Position numbers and translations under genes: made by a program. Shown here one piece after another: positions 1-10,700 of a stretch of DNA of 64,000 nt; position 1 is the first letter of the stretch, and every line of letters begins with the position of its first letter. The notes below the pieces were generated by a model that was not told the origin of the DNA, searched no databases, and saw nothing but the letters and a program-made list of their open reading frames with translations. The stretch comes from Aquilaria yunnanensis (Eukaryota; Streptophyta; Magnoliopsida; Malvales; Thymelaeaceae), in the NCBI GenBank assembly GCA_039654915.1, contig CM077593.1:37790501-37854500 (forward strand), written 5' to 3'.

Positions 1-893
1 TTTCATCATAGTCAATACCATGAATTTGCTTGAAACCTTTTGCAACCATCGTCCCTTAAAGGTAATCACATTACCATCCATGTCAGTTTTCTTCTTGAAA
101 ACCCATTTGCACCCTATGGGTTTTACCCCTTCAGGTGGGTCAACCAAAGTCCATACTTGGTTTTCATACATGGATTCCATCTCGGATTTCATGGTTACTA
201 GCCACTTTTCAGAGTCAGGCCCCGACATAGCTTGTTGGTCGGTTGTGGGCTCATCCTGATCCATGAGCATCACATCACCGGTGTGAGTCACGAGAAATCC
301 ATATCTCTCGGGCTCAGGCCGAATCCTACCAGACCTACGTGGGCTTTGTGCTACAGGAACAGACTCTTGAACAACATCTTGTAGTGTCTGTTCAGGTTCC
401 ATTTCAGGTTCGATGTCTCCTTGTTGTTCTTGAATTTCTTCAAGTTCTACTTTCCTCCCACTAGTTCCTTTAGAGATAAACTCTTTCTCCAAAAAGACAC
501 CAGTTCGAGCAATAAACACTTTTTGCTCAGAATGATTGTCGAAATAGTAACCCTTTGTTTCTTTGGGATACCCAACAAAAAGAGATTTTTGAGATTTGGG
601 CCCTAGTTTGTCAGAGGATTAACATTTCACATAAGCGTCACAGCCCCAAATCTTCATAAAAGACAAATTAGGATGCCTCCCACTCCATATCTCGTATGGT
701 GTGTTTTGAGCTGACCTAGATGGAACTCAGTTTAGTGTAAAAGTGGCTGTCTCTAGAGAATATCCCCAAAAGGAGTTTGGAAGGTCACCTTGACTCATCA
801 TGGAGTGAACCATGTCTAACAGAGTTCGATTTCTCCTTTCAGAAACACCATTCTATTGAGGTGTACCTGGTTGAGTGAGTTGTGATAATATAC
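1..893 (-). pseudogene. Ty1/copia pol remnant (integrase end to start of reverse transcriptase)
   Basis: Translating the minus strand from 893 to 1 gives a Ty1/copia polyprotein piece. The integrase C-terminal half comes first (GVSERRNRTLLDMV near 820-860, then YEIWSGRHPN and KIWGCDAYVKC near 630-710). An acidic linker follows, then the first RT block (GVKPIGCKWVFKKK near 90-125). It is dead: one stop replaces the Trp expected in the conserved PQ-NG motif near 858, others lie near 728 and 618, and the frame breaks near position 60 just after the GNV motif. Tat-A is inserted at 894 and cuts it, and the rest of RT lies left of the window. The order integrase before RT is what separates Ty1/copia from Ty3/gypsy. 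I am sure of the superfamily but not of the lineage. Confidence 0.88.
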
Positions 894-1009
894 TGATGCC
901 CTTTGGCATCTCCTTCGTGTGTCATGGTGAAGGCGTCGGGGACTTATGAAATGATGCCCTTCGGCATCTCCTTCTTGTGTCATGGTAAAGGTGTCAGGGA
1001 CTTATGGAA
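894..1009. repeat. 58-bp tandem duplication at the LTR tip of Tat-A
   Basis: Positions 894-951 and 952-1009 are two copies of one 58-bp unit, each beginning TGATGCCCTT, with about six mismatches by eye. Each copy begins with the LTR end and carries the small palindrome GATGCC-CTT-CGGCATC. The LTR end is therefore present twice in a row. Confidence 0.85.
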
Positions 1010-1765
1010 ATGGAAAAAGATTCGGGATGAACGTACTCTGAGAAGGTCACTTGAAAGTCACAGGAAGCAGAGGTTAGGAGGTCCCCGGAGTGGTTTTTCG
1101 GGGAGGAGCCTCCGACGCCCAAGTCAGTATCTTTTTAGGTAATCTCATGATTTCAAGAGTAAGGAGGTATCTTAGCTTAAGTAACGTCCCGCTTTACCTG
1201 GAATCCTTACTGAGTACATATAGAGGGGCGGATAGTGATAATTCTTTCCGTATGGCCAGCCCAGATTGTGACATGTGTTTGACGGGTTGCGTTCCACGTC
1301 TTTTGGATGACAGGGGACTCCTAGCGGGGCATGGGCCTCTGAGCTAGGAGTATAATCAACCCGAGAGTGACGTGCTAGGGTGTCCCTGCAAACGGCATGT
1401 CAGGGCATGGCCAGGGCGTGTTATCGAGGATGCGTCAGAGGCTCCTTAAATGCTAATGTCGTATTCTCAAGGTTCCCTTTGGGTAGAAGAGACCTCTTCG
1501 CAGAGCTTGTCCTCCGAGGTCACTTTAATATAGCAGGAGTGTTTTTCCCGAGGGTGGCCTTTCTCGGGGGCACCCCTGCTTCCGAGGATGGCTTACTCAT
1601 TTTCCCGAGGTTGCTACTATTGTTTCCAGGAATGGAGAAACCCCGAGGCTGGACTTCAGGGGAGGGGTCGAGCATCCTTCTTTCCATGGTAGGTGGTTTC
1701 CCTTCTGAGGTTGGTGCTTTGTTCGAACCAGTGGGTCCGGAGTGTGATCGGCATCTTGGCTATCA
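894..1765 (-). repeat. 3' LTR of Tat-A
   Basis: In element sense the LTR starts TGATAGCC at 1765 and ends GGGCATCA at 894, so it has TG...CA ends. It shares with the other Tat LTRs the internal block CTCCGACGCCCAAGTCAGT (1107-1125), the repeated Cys-Gly-rich tracts and overall length (872 bp). A 58-bp terminal duplication is described separately. The mate LTR is not in the window. Confidence 0.85.
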
Positions 1766-2495
1766 TATGCCCCCTCTCGGGAAGCTGAGGCAGAGGCTTC
1801 GGCTTTATGCTTTTAGGAAGACTTCTTCACCAGACTCGTGGTTGGAGCCCCACTCGATGAGCTGCTCTTTCGCAGAAGGTGTTCCTTCATAGCCGAGGTA
1901 TCCTTCCCTAGTTCTTCCTGCAACCTCGAGGCACGTGCAACTTTTACTTTTGCTTTCTTCTGCTACAGGTTCGTGAACCGTTGCATCCCCTAGTCAAATG
2001 TGTCAGTTATAGATATACGCGCCTGGATTTTCATGATGCAGAGGGGCATGCCCTAGTTCTTCGCGTCGGATGACACGTGGTCGCTAGGGGATGGCGAGAT
2101 AGTTACGCCGGTCATACTAATTGTGTCTTTTTGCCTTTGAGGAGTATTAATGAGTCTGTTGCGCTTCTGAGGGATAATAATGACGATGTTTCGCTTACCC
2201 TCCTCGTCCTATATAAGTGCCTTTCACCTCATTTTTTGCCTCACTCTATGTTTTTAACCTCATCTGCTCTTAGGGCTTTTTCTTGCCTTTTTCCTTCTTT
2301 TTTAGCGGCGGTTTCTGTGGTGGAGCGATTTCCGGCAGTATTTACAGTGGTGTTTCAATTTTCTGGTGAAATCTTTGGTGGGTGCTTCCTTCTGTAATTC
2401 TTTTTCTCTTCTCTCTGTCGAGGTTGCTTTTCTGAGGTTTCTTTGTTTCCTTACCCTTCCCAAAGTCATCTCTCTTTTTTTCTCTTTTGTAAAAA
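1766..2495 (+). promoter_or_regulatory. Tat-A polypurine tract and antisense-gene promoter region
   Basis: Next to the LTR, 1766-1780 read on the minus strand is the purine-rich tract CCCGAGAGGGGGCATA, the likely plus-strand primer. The rest is the upstream region of the plus-strand antisense gene: a TATA box TATATAAG at 2210-2217, followed by a T-rich leader to the ATG at 2496. No other coding signal is visible here. Confidence 0.6.
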
Positions 2496-2863
2496 ATGTC
2501 AGATCCGACCCTGCTACTAACAGCTCGACCTCTCCCAAAGAGCTTTCTTCCTCTCGAATCTCATCGTTGTACTACCACTCCGAAAAAGGTGAGGAAGTGG
2601 ATGGCTAAGTATTACCTTCCTTCTTATCTTATCTCGAGGTTGCCCACCCCGGGCACCTACGGTTTTATGTCAGATTCGCATGAGGTTACCGTTTACCGAG
2701 CTCAGTTGAAAGCCGGTCTTTGATACCCCCCTCACCGCCTAATTTGTCATTTTTGCGATTTCCACGGGATTGTTGTGAACCAACTTCTGCCAAATTCTTA
2801 CTCCTACTTCAACTCTTTTCTCTGCATGTGTGGGGTTTTTAAGATAAAGCCCCACTTTCTTTT
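2496..2863 (+). pseudogene. Tat-A antisense gene, exon 1, 5' part
   Basis: This is the start of the opposite-strand gene found in every Tat copy here (described in full at 18930). The frame opens at ATG 2496 and aligns with the first 125 or so residues of the intact copies: the CTTTPKK motif near the N-terminus, HEVTVYRAQLKAGL, then the Cys/His-containing block CHFCDFHGI. A TGA near 2721 replaces an arginine codon. The exon is cut at 2863 by Tat-C and resumes at 14063 after the duplicated CTTTT. Confidence 0.8.
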
Positions 2864-3731
2864 TGATGGCCTAAGGCCTCATCGTTGTGAGTCATGATGA
2901 CTGTTGAGGAGACTTCTAGGAGGAAGAACGCCTGGAAGGTGGATCGCCCCAAGGAGAGTACCTGAAAAGCTGGTAAACAGGGTTAGGAGGCCCCCGGAGT
3001 GTTTTTCCGGGGGGGGAGCCTCCGACGCCCAAGTCAGTGGTGGCCGGAAGAAGGAGAAAGTCACTAGCTCAAAGAGAAAGGCAGAAAAGTCTCGCCTGGT
3101 ATTTTCTCAGAGTGTGGGAGCTGTATATCCGGCCTGCCAACCTCCTGTCAAGTATTTATTTCCTGTATATATAGGAATACCTAGCCCGTTCAGATCATGA
3201 CACGTGTGCGGTCGGATGCTCCTGAACGTCTGGGCGTAGGGGACAGATAGTTGGTAACTAGATGGCCTCGAGCCTTGTGCTGAGACGGGCCATGATATGA
3301 TTCTGATGGCGTCTGCGCGTCAGGGCGACTTTTTACGTCTGTGGTGGGACGTGTCAGAGGCTTCCTTAAATGCTTCCTTAAATGCGCCTGCTGTACTCCC
3401 GAGGTCCCTGGGCGAGGTCGTCCTCTAGTTCGGACAGAGCGTCTTCGGGAAGCCTACCCTCAGTTCGGGGGTTCCCAGTTCCAGGGGGTTCCGCCTTCGG
3501 GGATATCATATTCGGGCAGCAATGTCTGGTGCCACTTTTCCGAAGGCGCGCTGTTCACAACCTTGGGGGGCGAATGGAGTCCTCAAGTTTTACTGGCGTG
3601 CCGAGGCTCGGAGCTCTCAGGCTATCTCCCCGAGGTGCATGATTCCACCTATTCCCGGGAAGCGCCAGTTCTTCTGGCCATTGTTGTGGTAGGGTATTCG
3701 GCCAGATTGAGGCGATAGCCTTTGGCTATCA
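2864..3731 (-). repeat. 3' LTR of Tat-C
   Basis: 868 bp, TGATAGCC...GGCCATCA in element sense. It ends in a short palindrome, GATAGCC-TTT-GGCTATC, at 3714-3730. A TATATATA element on the minus strand lies near 3169-3176 and would be the LTR promoter in a 5' copy. Confidence 0.93.
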
Positions 3732-3746
3732 CATGCCCCCCTCTGG
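3732..3746 (-). other. Polypurine tract of Tat-C
   Basis: In element sense it reads CCAGAGGGGGGCATG, directly before the TG of the 3' LTR, as expected for the primer of plus-strand DNA synthesis. The same tract sits beside the 3' LTRs at 16298, 18091, 35482 and 49178. Confidence 0.85.
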
Positions 3747-4580
3747 AAAGCCGTAGTGAAGACTTCGGTTTGCATCTCTTTCCGAGGTTGCCGTTGGGAG
3801 TCTTGTTGGGAAGCATAACCTGTTCCGAGGTCGCACCTTTTGCCCGAGGGTCTGGGCTGTTCGGCCTTGGCCTATTCTTTGGTGTCTCCGAGGCAAAGCC
3901 TGTACCGAAGATACACCTCTTGCCCAAAATTCATGGGCTGTTCAGCCATAGCCTGTCTCTTGGTGTCCTCGAGGTGGCCTGCTTTTTATTTCTGCAGGTC
4001 TGTTGGCCAAGCGTGTCAGACTGAGCGGCGCGTCTCCTTTCTCAGGGATGTCAAACGACGTGTCCCAATCAGGAGGCGTGTCCCGGTTTTCCAGGCACGT
4101 TTGGGGAAGCACGTCCCCCATTTCTGCGCAGCGGTTGACACGTGGCTTCTTGCCATTGGAGGAGAGGCGCGTCATTTACAGAGGGCGCGCCTTTTCGGGT
4201 GCAGCGGGCAGTTACGGCGACGGTTCGCCTCCAATGGGTACTTATGATGTTCTTTCGGTTACCCACCTTTGGCCTATAAATAGCCCATTCCATCATAAGT
4301 CCCACTTACTGTTTTTCTGCTTTTTTTCTGCTCTCTCTCTGCTTTGCCCTCTGTTCTTGCGTTTTATCTTGCTTTCTGTGGCGGAGCTTCTTTAATCAGA
4401 GCTTTTCCTACCAACTTGCACGACGGCGTCCTCAGGCAAATCTTTTGGTGGGTTTTGATTTTCAGAGTACTCTGATTCCTCTATTTTTCTGAGTTTTTCT
4501 GGAAAACTGTTGTTTTTTCCAAACTCGTCTTCTGAGTTTTTTCTGGAAACTATTTTCTTTTCCATCTCAAACTCTTTTTC
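3747..4580 (+). promoter_or_regulatory. Promoter and leader of the Tat-C antisense gene
   Basis: This stretch drives the plus-strand gene starting at 4581. It has a GACACGTGGC G-box/ABRE-like site near 4137-4146, CCATTGG and CCAATGG (CCAAT-type) sites near 4154 and 4232, and TATAAATA at 4275-4282, about 300 bp before the ATG. A T-rich leader follows. The arrangement matches the Tat-D copy almost base for base. Promoter function is inferred from motif order. Confidence 0.65.
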
Positions 4581-6929
4581 ATGTCTGCGATGCCTGTTCC
4601 CGAGAGCTGGAAACCTCTTCTGGCCCATCCTTGCTGTACCACCCCCGAAAAACTAGAGAGGTGGAAGAAAAAATTCTTTCTTCCGTCTTACGCTGTGACC
4701 AGACTGCCTCGTTCTAGCCATTTTGCTTTTTCAAACCGTGGCGACGAGGTTACCGTCTTCCGAGCCCAACTGAAGGCCGGACTTCGGTATCCTCCCCCGA
4801 AGGTGGTTTGCGAGTTCTGCCAATTCCATGGCATTGCTGTGAACCAGCTTCCCCCGAACGCGTACTGCTATTTTAACGCCTACCTCTGCATGTGTGGCGT
4901 GTTCGGGATAGAGCCCCACTTCATCATTTTCATGCAGTACTATAAGCTCTATGTGGTCCCGAAGGGTTGCTTCTATTTCCTGCTGCCTCGGGGATCCGGG
5001 AGCAAAAAATTCACCTTCACCTTCGACACGAAGGATAGCTGGCGGGGGTGGCAGCCTAAGTTCTTTTTCCTCAAGGTGGATAAGAACTGGTCTGATGTCC
5101 CGACCAGGTGGGCTCAGGGAGTGCTGAACGCAGACGTCGTTGATCCGAGGATGCTGCTAACCCCACCGTTGGCTTCCGTGTTCGCGGATTTCGACGCCCG
5201 CATTCGGGCAGTCGCTGACTGGGCTCCCGAGGTCTCTCCTCGTGCTCTTTACCCCTTTCCTATCAACTGGAGGTTGATGACCGAAGAAGCCCTTCGGGAG
5301 CTGAAAGTGGTTAAGGAGCACGTGACTGACCTCAATATGCCCGCTCCCGCCATCGCCGGGAAAGACTCCTGGCTGGTCAAGCTCCTTAAGGGGGAGACTT
5401 CTTTCGAAACTTTTGCCGAAAGTGAGTAATCTTCCATCCCTTTATACTTTTTCCTCGGACTTACGCTGATATTTCTTCTCTTTTTCAGAGATGGGCGATG
5501 GGGCTGCCGCTTATTACAAGGCCCTCTTTTCTGGCCAAGTGGAGAAGGGGGAGCAGACAAAGAAGGCGGCTTCCCGAAGAAGGAAGACGACAGGGGCGGG
5601 ACCTTCGGCGAAGCGAGCTAGGAAGGCTCTCCAGCCTTCTCAGCCAGAGCTTTTGGAAAAAGAAGCTGGCGAAGACGCTGGTCTTGTTGAAATTCCACCG
5701 GCTGAGGTCCCCGCTACTTCCGTCGAGGTGCCTCCTCTCGACCTCGAGGCCCCCAGAAACACTGTAGTGGTAGAAGTACCCACCGCCGAGGAGCGGTACA
5801 GGCAGAAGGGTAAGGGTCTTTCTTCCGAGGGGCCCGAGGATCCCGAGGACACTGTCTCCGAGGTTCTTCCAGGTAAGCCTTTAGGCGAAGTTCAGCTCCT
5901 TTTCCTTTCGCGAATTTTTCCTCTGCTCCTAACTTCCTTCCTACTTTCAGAGGAGCCCCTTGCTGCTGGCTGGAGGGCCATTCATGAGAGGAAACGAGCC
6001 CTCCGCGATGCCATAATCCCTGAGGGGAAGATCCCCTTGGAGCCCTTTTGGACAATCACGGAGGATATGAATTTGCTCTCCGACGATTGTCCAAAAATGA
6101 CAAAGGAGATTTGGAAGGGGATCACCACTGACGCCTCCCTTCGGGCCATTGCGGCGGCTCACCCGGGGGATAATACCCTCGCCGCAAAAGTCACCGAGCA
6201 TGCTGCTCGGGTATAGTCTTTACACTTTTTTCCTCAATTTTCTAAGTGTTTGGACTTGTACTAACCTGGACTTTTGCCTTGCCGTAGCTGCTGGAGTACG
6301 CTGGTTATCTCCGAGTTCGGGTGGCCAGACAGGCTGCCTCCAAGGATGTGACTTCGCGGGAACTCAGTGAAGCGAAGGCTTCGCTTGCGAAGGTGATCGC
6401 CAGCAACCAGCAGCTGACAGCAGATTGTTCTCAGCAACTTGCTGCCGTTCGGGAGGAGTTCTCGAAGAAAAGAGAAGAACTTGAAAAGGACTCCTCCCGG
6501 AAGATTGTCGACCTCGGTGACCAAGTAAAGGGGCTGCTCGCCGCCAACAAAGATCTTGTCAAGGACAAGGCTGTTTCTGACAGTCTTGCGTCGAGGTTGA
6601 CGGACGAGAACAATGCTCTTCAAGCCGAGGTCGAGGCTCTGAAGAAGGAGTCCGGAGAGACGCTGGGGATAAGCGAGCTCGAAGAGGAAGTTGCTGAGAT
6701 GAGGGACGAGGTCAATGTCCTTGGCGTTCAAAAACGTACTTCTGATAACATGGCCAAGGTCGCCTTTCAGGACGACTTCTGCCTCGCTCGGCACCAGGTG
6801 CTGCAGAGGTTCCCAGATTTGGACCTCTCTTTTCTGGAGGGCCTAAATATTCCTGAGGGACCTCGGTGGCAGTGGTCCAAGGTCGAGCATCTGAAGCTTC
6901 CTGGTCTTCGTCCGCCCGGCTCTCCCTAG
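4581..6929 (+). CDS. Antisense gene of Tat-C: Transposase_28-like domain plus coiled coil, 4 exons
   Basis: The exons are 4581-5421, 5489-5872, 5951-6210 and 6288-6929. Introns of 67, 78 and 77 nt have donors GTGAGT, GTAAGC and GTATAG and acceptors ending TTTCAG, TTTCAG and CCGTAG. Spliced length is 2127 nt, giving 708 residues with no internal stop. Exon 1 carries the conserved block with paired Cys/His (VCEFCQFHGI), FNAYLCMCGVFGI and the WRGWQ motif, resembling the plant 'putative gypsy type transposon' family (PF04195). Exon 2 is Lys/Arg-rich then acidic. Exon 4 is a coiled coil ending in the invariant KVAFQDGFCLARHQ segment. The gene runs opposite to Gag-Pol, so its introns are not spliced from genomic RNA. 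Function is unknown. Exon borders are predicted from frame and splice signals. Confidence 0.8.
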
Positions 6930-7722
6930 TTTGTTTTAGGGCTCCTCTTATTTTTCTCCTTCGTGCTCCTTCTTTGGACACTTCTTTTGTAAGGCAGCGT
7001 TTGCTCTAAATGAACAATCTTTTCGGCTAAGTCCTTTCTTGCAAGTTTCTTTATTTCCACTGTCCCGAACACGTTTGCTCAAGAGACTTTCGGAAAACCT
7101 GTAACCAAAGAAACTTTTTACCTTCCTTTATCCCGAGTGTGCTCGCTCAAGAGACTTTCTTCCTTTGTCCCGAGTGTGCTCGCTCAAGAGACTTTCTGGA
7201 AAGTTTGCAAAAATTTGGCTAAGTCTTTTGCAGGCTTTTTGTTTCCTTTTATCCCGAACATGTTTGCTCAAGGGACTTCGGAAAAGTTTTAGCCAAATTT
7301 TTCTGTCTTCCTATTGTCCCGAGCATATTTGCTCAAGGGACTTAGGAAAATTCTCACAAGATTGCTCATTTCCCTCTTTCCCGAGCATGTACGCTCAAGG
7401 GTGTTTGGAAATTATCTCTGCTTTTGTTTTGGCGTGCACTATTACGAGATTCTTGCTTTCCCTTTTTTCCGAGCATGTACGCTCAAGGGTGTTAAGAAAA
7501 TTTTCTCTGCACTGATTATGCCGAGTACCTTTGCAAGATTCTTGTTTCCCATTTTTCCCGAGAATAGTGGCTCAAGGGCCTTCGGGAAGTCACATCTGCT
7601 TTTTTCGTGGCGAGCACCTTCGCGGAATTCTGTCTTGGACAATTTGGTATACTTAAGAATTTTTCTCAAGACCATTCTGTACTTAGAATATTTCTTGTAC
7701 AATATATCTCTTCCGCTCAACC
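6930..7722 (-). repeat. Hairpin-repeat array of Tat-C between pol and the antisense gene
   Basis: Eight copies of a core TCCCGA(A/G)C...GCTCAAG(G/A)G begin at about 7063, 7131, 7168, 7252, 7317, 7379, 7467 and 7556, mostly 60-90 bp apart. In element sense each core can fold as CTTGAGC-6 nt-GCTCGGG, a 7-bp stem with two G-U pairs. Units 7131 and 7168 are a local 37-bp tandem duplication. No protein-coding signal is seen, and the polyA region of both convergent genes must lie here. Confidence 0.75.
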
Positions 7723-10700
7723 TTAGGCGTAGAATTTTTTCAAGGCGTCTGAATGCCAAGTGTTTTTCAATTCTACGCCTTCGGCATCGCCAAGCCTATA
7801 CACGCCTTTCCGTACTTCGGTGAGAACCAGATAAGGTCCTTCCCAATTTGCGCGAAGTACGCCGTGAGATGGCCTTCGGGGTGCAAAGTCGGCCTTTCGG
7901 AGAACGAGGTCTCCTTTTTTGATTTCTTTTGGCCTGGCTTTTAGGTTGATAGCCGCGGCCACTCTTTGCTGGAAAGCTTTTCTTCTCAGCCTGGCTATTT
8001 CTCTGTGTTCAGTCACAAGGTCGAGCTTAGTTCTCAGACCAAGGTCGTTTCTGCCTTCATCAAATACTTGCACCCGTATTGAAGGCTGAACTATCTCTAT
8101 TGGGATAATGGCCTCTATTCCGAAGACGAGTGAGAAGGGAGTTTCCCCTGTGGCTCTTCGTGGCGTCGTTCGGTAGCTCCACAATACACTTTGGAGTTCT
8201 CCTGGCCATTTCCCCTTGGCTTCCCCAAGTCTCTTTTTCAGGCCATCTTTTATGGTCCTGTTTGATACTTCCACCTGCCCATTGCTTTGGGGGTGAGCTA
8301 CTGGGGCGAAGTGCATCTTTATTCTGAGGTCGCTGATGAATTCCTGGAATCCTTTGTCTATGAACTGTGATCCATTATCAGCTACTAGTACCCTCGGTAT
8401 GCCAAATCTGCATACGATGTTTTTCCATAAGAACTTCTGCACTTCTTTTGCCGAGATAGTTGCTAGTGGTTCTGCCTCTACCCACTTTGAGAAATAGTCC
8501 ACTACTACCACGCAGAATTTCATGCCTCCCGGTGCTGTGGGGAGTGGCCCAATGAGGTCTATACCCCAGACTGCGAAGGGCCAAGGATAGTCTGCCGATG
8601 TTACCATTTCTGAGGGTATCCTCTGGATTTTTGCATGTCTCTGGCAACTACCGCACTTCTGGACGAACTGCCTTGCGTCCTTTCTCAGGGTAGGCCAAAA
8701 GTATCCTTGGCGGAGTATCACTGCTGCAAGGGCATCAGTTCCAATGTGCGAGCCGTACATGCCTTCGTGAACTTCTTCGAGAACCATCTCAGTATCCTCT
8801 TCGCCCACACATCTCTGCAGCGGATTTGCATATCCTTGCCGATATAACTCTTCACCAATCAGGAAGAATCTTTCGGCACGTCTTCGCAGTCTTGCAGCAT
8901 TGCCAGCGTCTTCGGGAAGCTCATTCTCTGCGAGGTATTTCTTTATGGGGTCCTTCCACCCTGTTCCCGAGGACGTTACGCTTAGCACGGAGATGCTTGG
9001 ATGGTCTAGCACCTCGGTGTATGTTTTGGACTTCGCTAAGCAATCTGCCTCAGTGTTATTCCGCCGGGGTACATTTTCGATCCGCACGGCGTCAAACTCT
9101 TGGATGAGTTTTCTTACCAGCTCGTGGTATTTTGCCAAGATTGGGTCCTTCGCCCCATAATCTCCTGCCGTCTGCCGAACTACCAGCTGGGAATCGCTGT
9201 GAGCCCTTAAGTTTCTCACGCCAATCTTTCTGGCCAAGCGTAATCCCGCTATGAGGGCTTCATGCTCAGCCACATTATTGGTGACGTTGAAGCTGAACTT
9301 GATAGCCTTCATCACCTCTAGGCCTTCGGGTCCTCTGATAACTATTCCAGCTCCCTGGTGTACGGACCCCGAGGCTCCGTCAACATGCAAGGTCCATTCT
9401 GGCTCACCTTCTTTCGGATCTGAGTGGTTCTCCTCAGTGGTGGGTATTTCGGCTATAAAATCTGCCAATGCTTGGGCTTTTATGGCCTTCCGAGGCTCAT
9501 AGGTGATTTCATGTTCGCCAAGCTCTATGCACCACTTGGAGAGCCTTCCCGAATGATCAACTCTCTTCATAACATCCCGTAGTGGTAGACTACTTCGGAC
9601 GATGATGGGGTGAGCCTGGAAATATGGTCGCAGTCTTCTTCCTGCAAGCACCAAGGCGTATATAGCTTTTTGAAGCAAAGGGTACCTGACTTCGGCGCCA
9701 TGCAGGGACTTGCTGACGTAGTAGACCGGCCATTGTTTCGGCCCTTCTTCTTTTATTAGGACCGAGCTCACGGCCTTTTCTGTGACGGCGAGGTACAGTA
9801 CGAGGGGTTCTCCCTCCCGAGGTTGTCACAGAGTCGGCAGGCTGGCCAGGTAGACTTTGAGTTCTTCCCAGGCCTTTTGGCAATCTTCATCCCAGGGATG
9901 ATTGTTTCTTCCGAGGTCGCCTTCCATCTTTGCTGCCTTTGTGAGGACTTTGAAGAAAGGTCTACACCTATCTCCGTACCTGGAAATAAACCTGCTCAGA
10001 GAGGTTATTCTTCCGGTTAGTCTCTGCACGTCTTTGACTGTGGCAGGAGTTCGGAACTCAAGCAGAGCCTTAATCTTCTCAGGATTGGCGTCGATGCCTC
10101 TTTCGGATACCATCTACCCAAGGAATTTTCCCGACGTCACCCCGAAGATACACTTCTCGGGGTTAAGGCGAATCCCGAAGGCTCTGAGCTTTTGGAAGGT
10201 TTCCTCCAAATCTGCAACGTGGTAGCCGGGCAGCTTGCTTTTTACTATCATATCATCAACATATACTTCCATGTTTCTCCCCATTTGGTCCTTAAAGACC
10301 TTGTTCATCAGTCTCTGGTAGGTGGCTCCTGCATTTTTCAGCCCGAAGGGCATTCTGATATAGCAGTACGTTCCTCCCTCGGTGATGAAGGCAGTTTTCT
10401 CTTCATCTTCGGGGTCCATCCTTATCTGATGGTAGCCGCTGAAGGCATCTAGGAAGCTCAGGAGCCCGTATTTGGCCGTTGAATCTACCAGTTGATCTAT
10501 TGGTGGGAGGGGAAATGAGTCTTTCGGGCAAGCATCGTTCAAGTTTCTGAAATCAATGCACATCCGGAGTTTGCTGCTACCTTCTTTTGTGGCAATGACC
10601 ACGTTGCTTAACCATTCGGGGTATTTGACCTCCCTGATAACTTCAGCATCCAATAGGCGCTGGACTTCGGTTCTCATGAAGTTGCTTTTGTGGGCTGAGA

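Noticed and set aside
889..893. TATAC as the TSD of Tat-A.
   Set aside because: The right end of Tat-A is outside the window, so the second copy cannot be seen.
1380..1892. A 170-codon plus-strand frame across the Tat-A LTR end.
   Set aside because: It crosses the LTR/polypurine boundary and has no counterpart in other Tat copies.
2904..3200. A 98-codon plus-strand frame (beginning MRRLLGGRTPGR) that recurs in the Tat LTRs at 2904, 13230, 17265 and 27645.
   Set aside because: It recurs because the LTR recurs. It spans the U5/R region antisense to element transcription, has no domain and is lost in the other LTR subfamilies.
3341..3718. Frames of 120-125 codons in the distal half of each Tat-C/D/E LTR.
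   Set aside because: LTR repeats again. The frames differ in length between copies and no family resemblance is seen.
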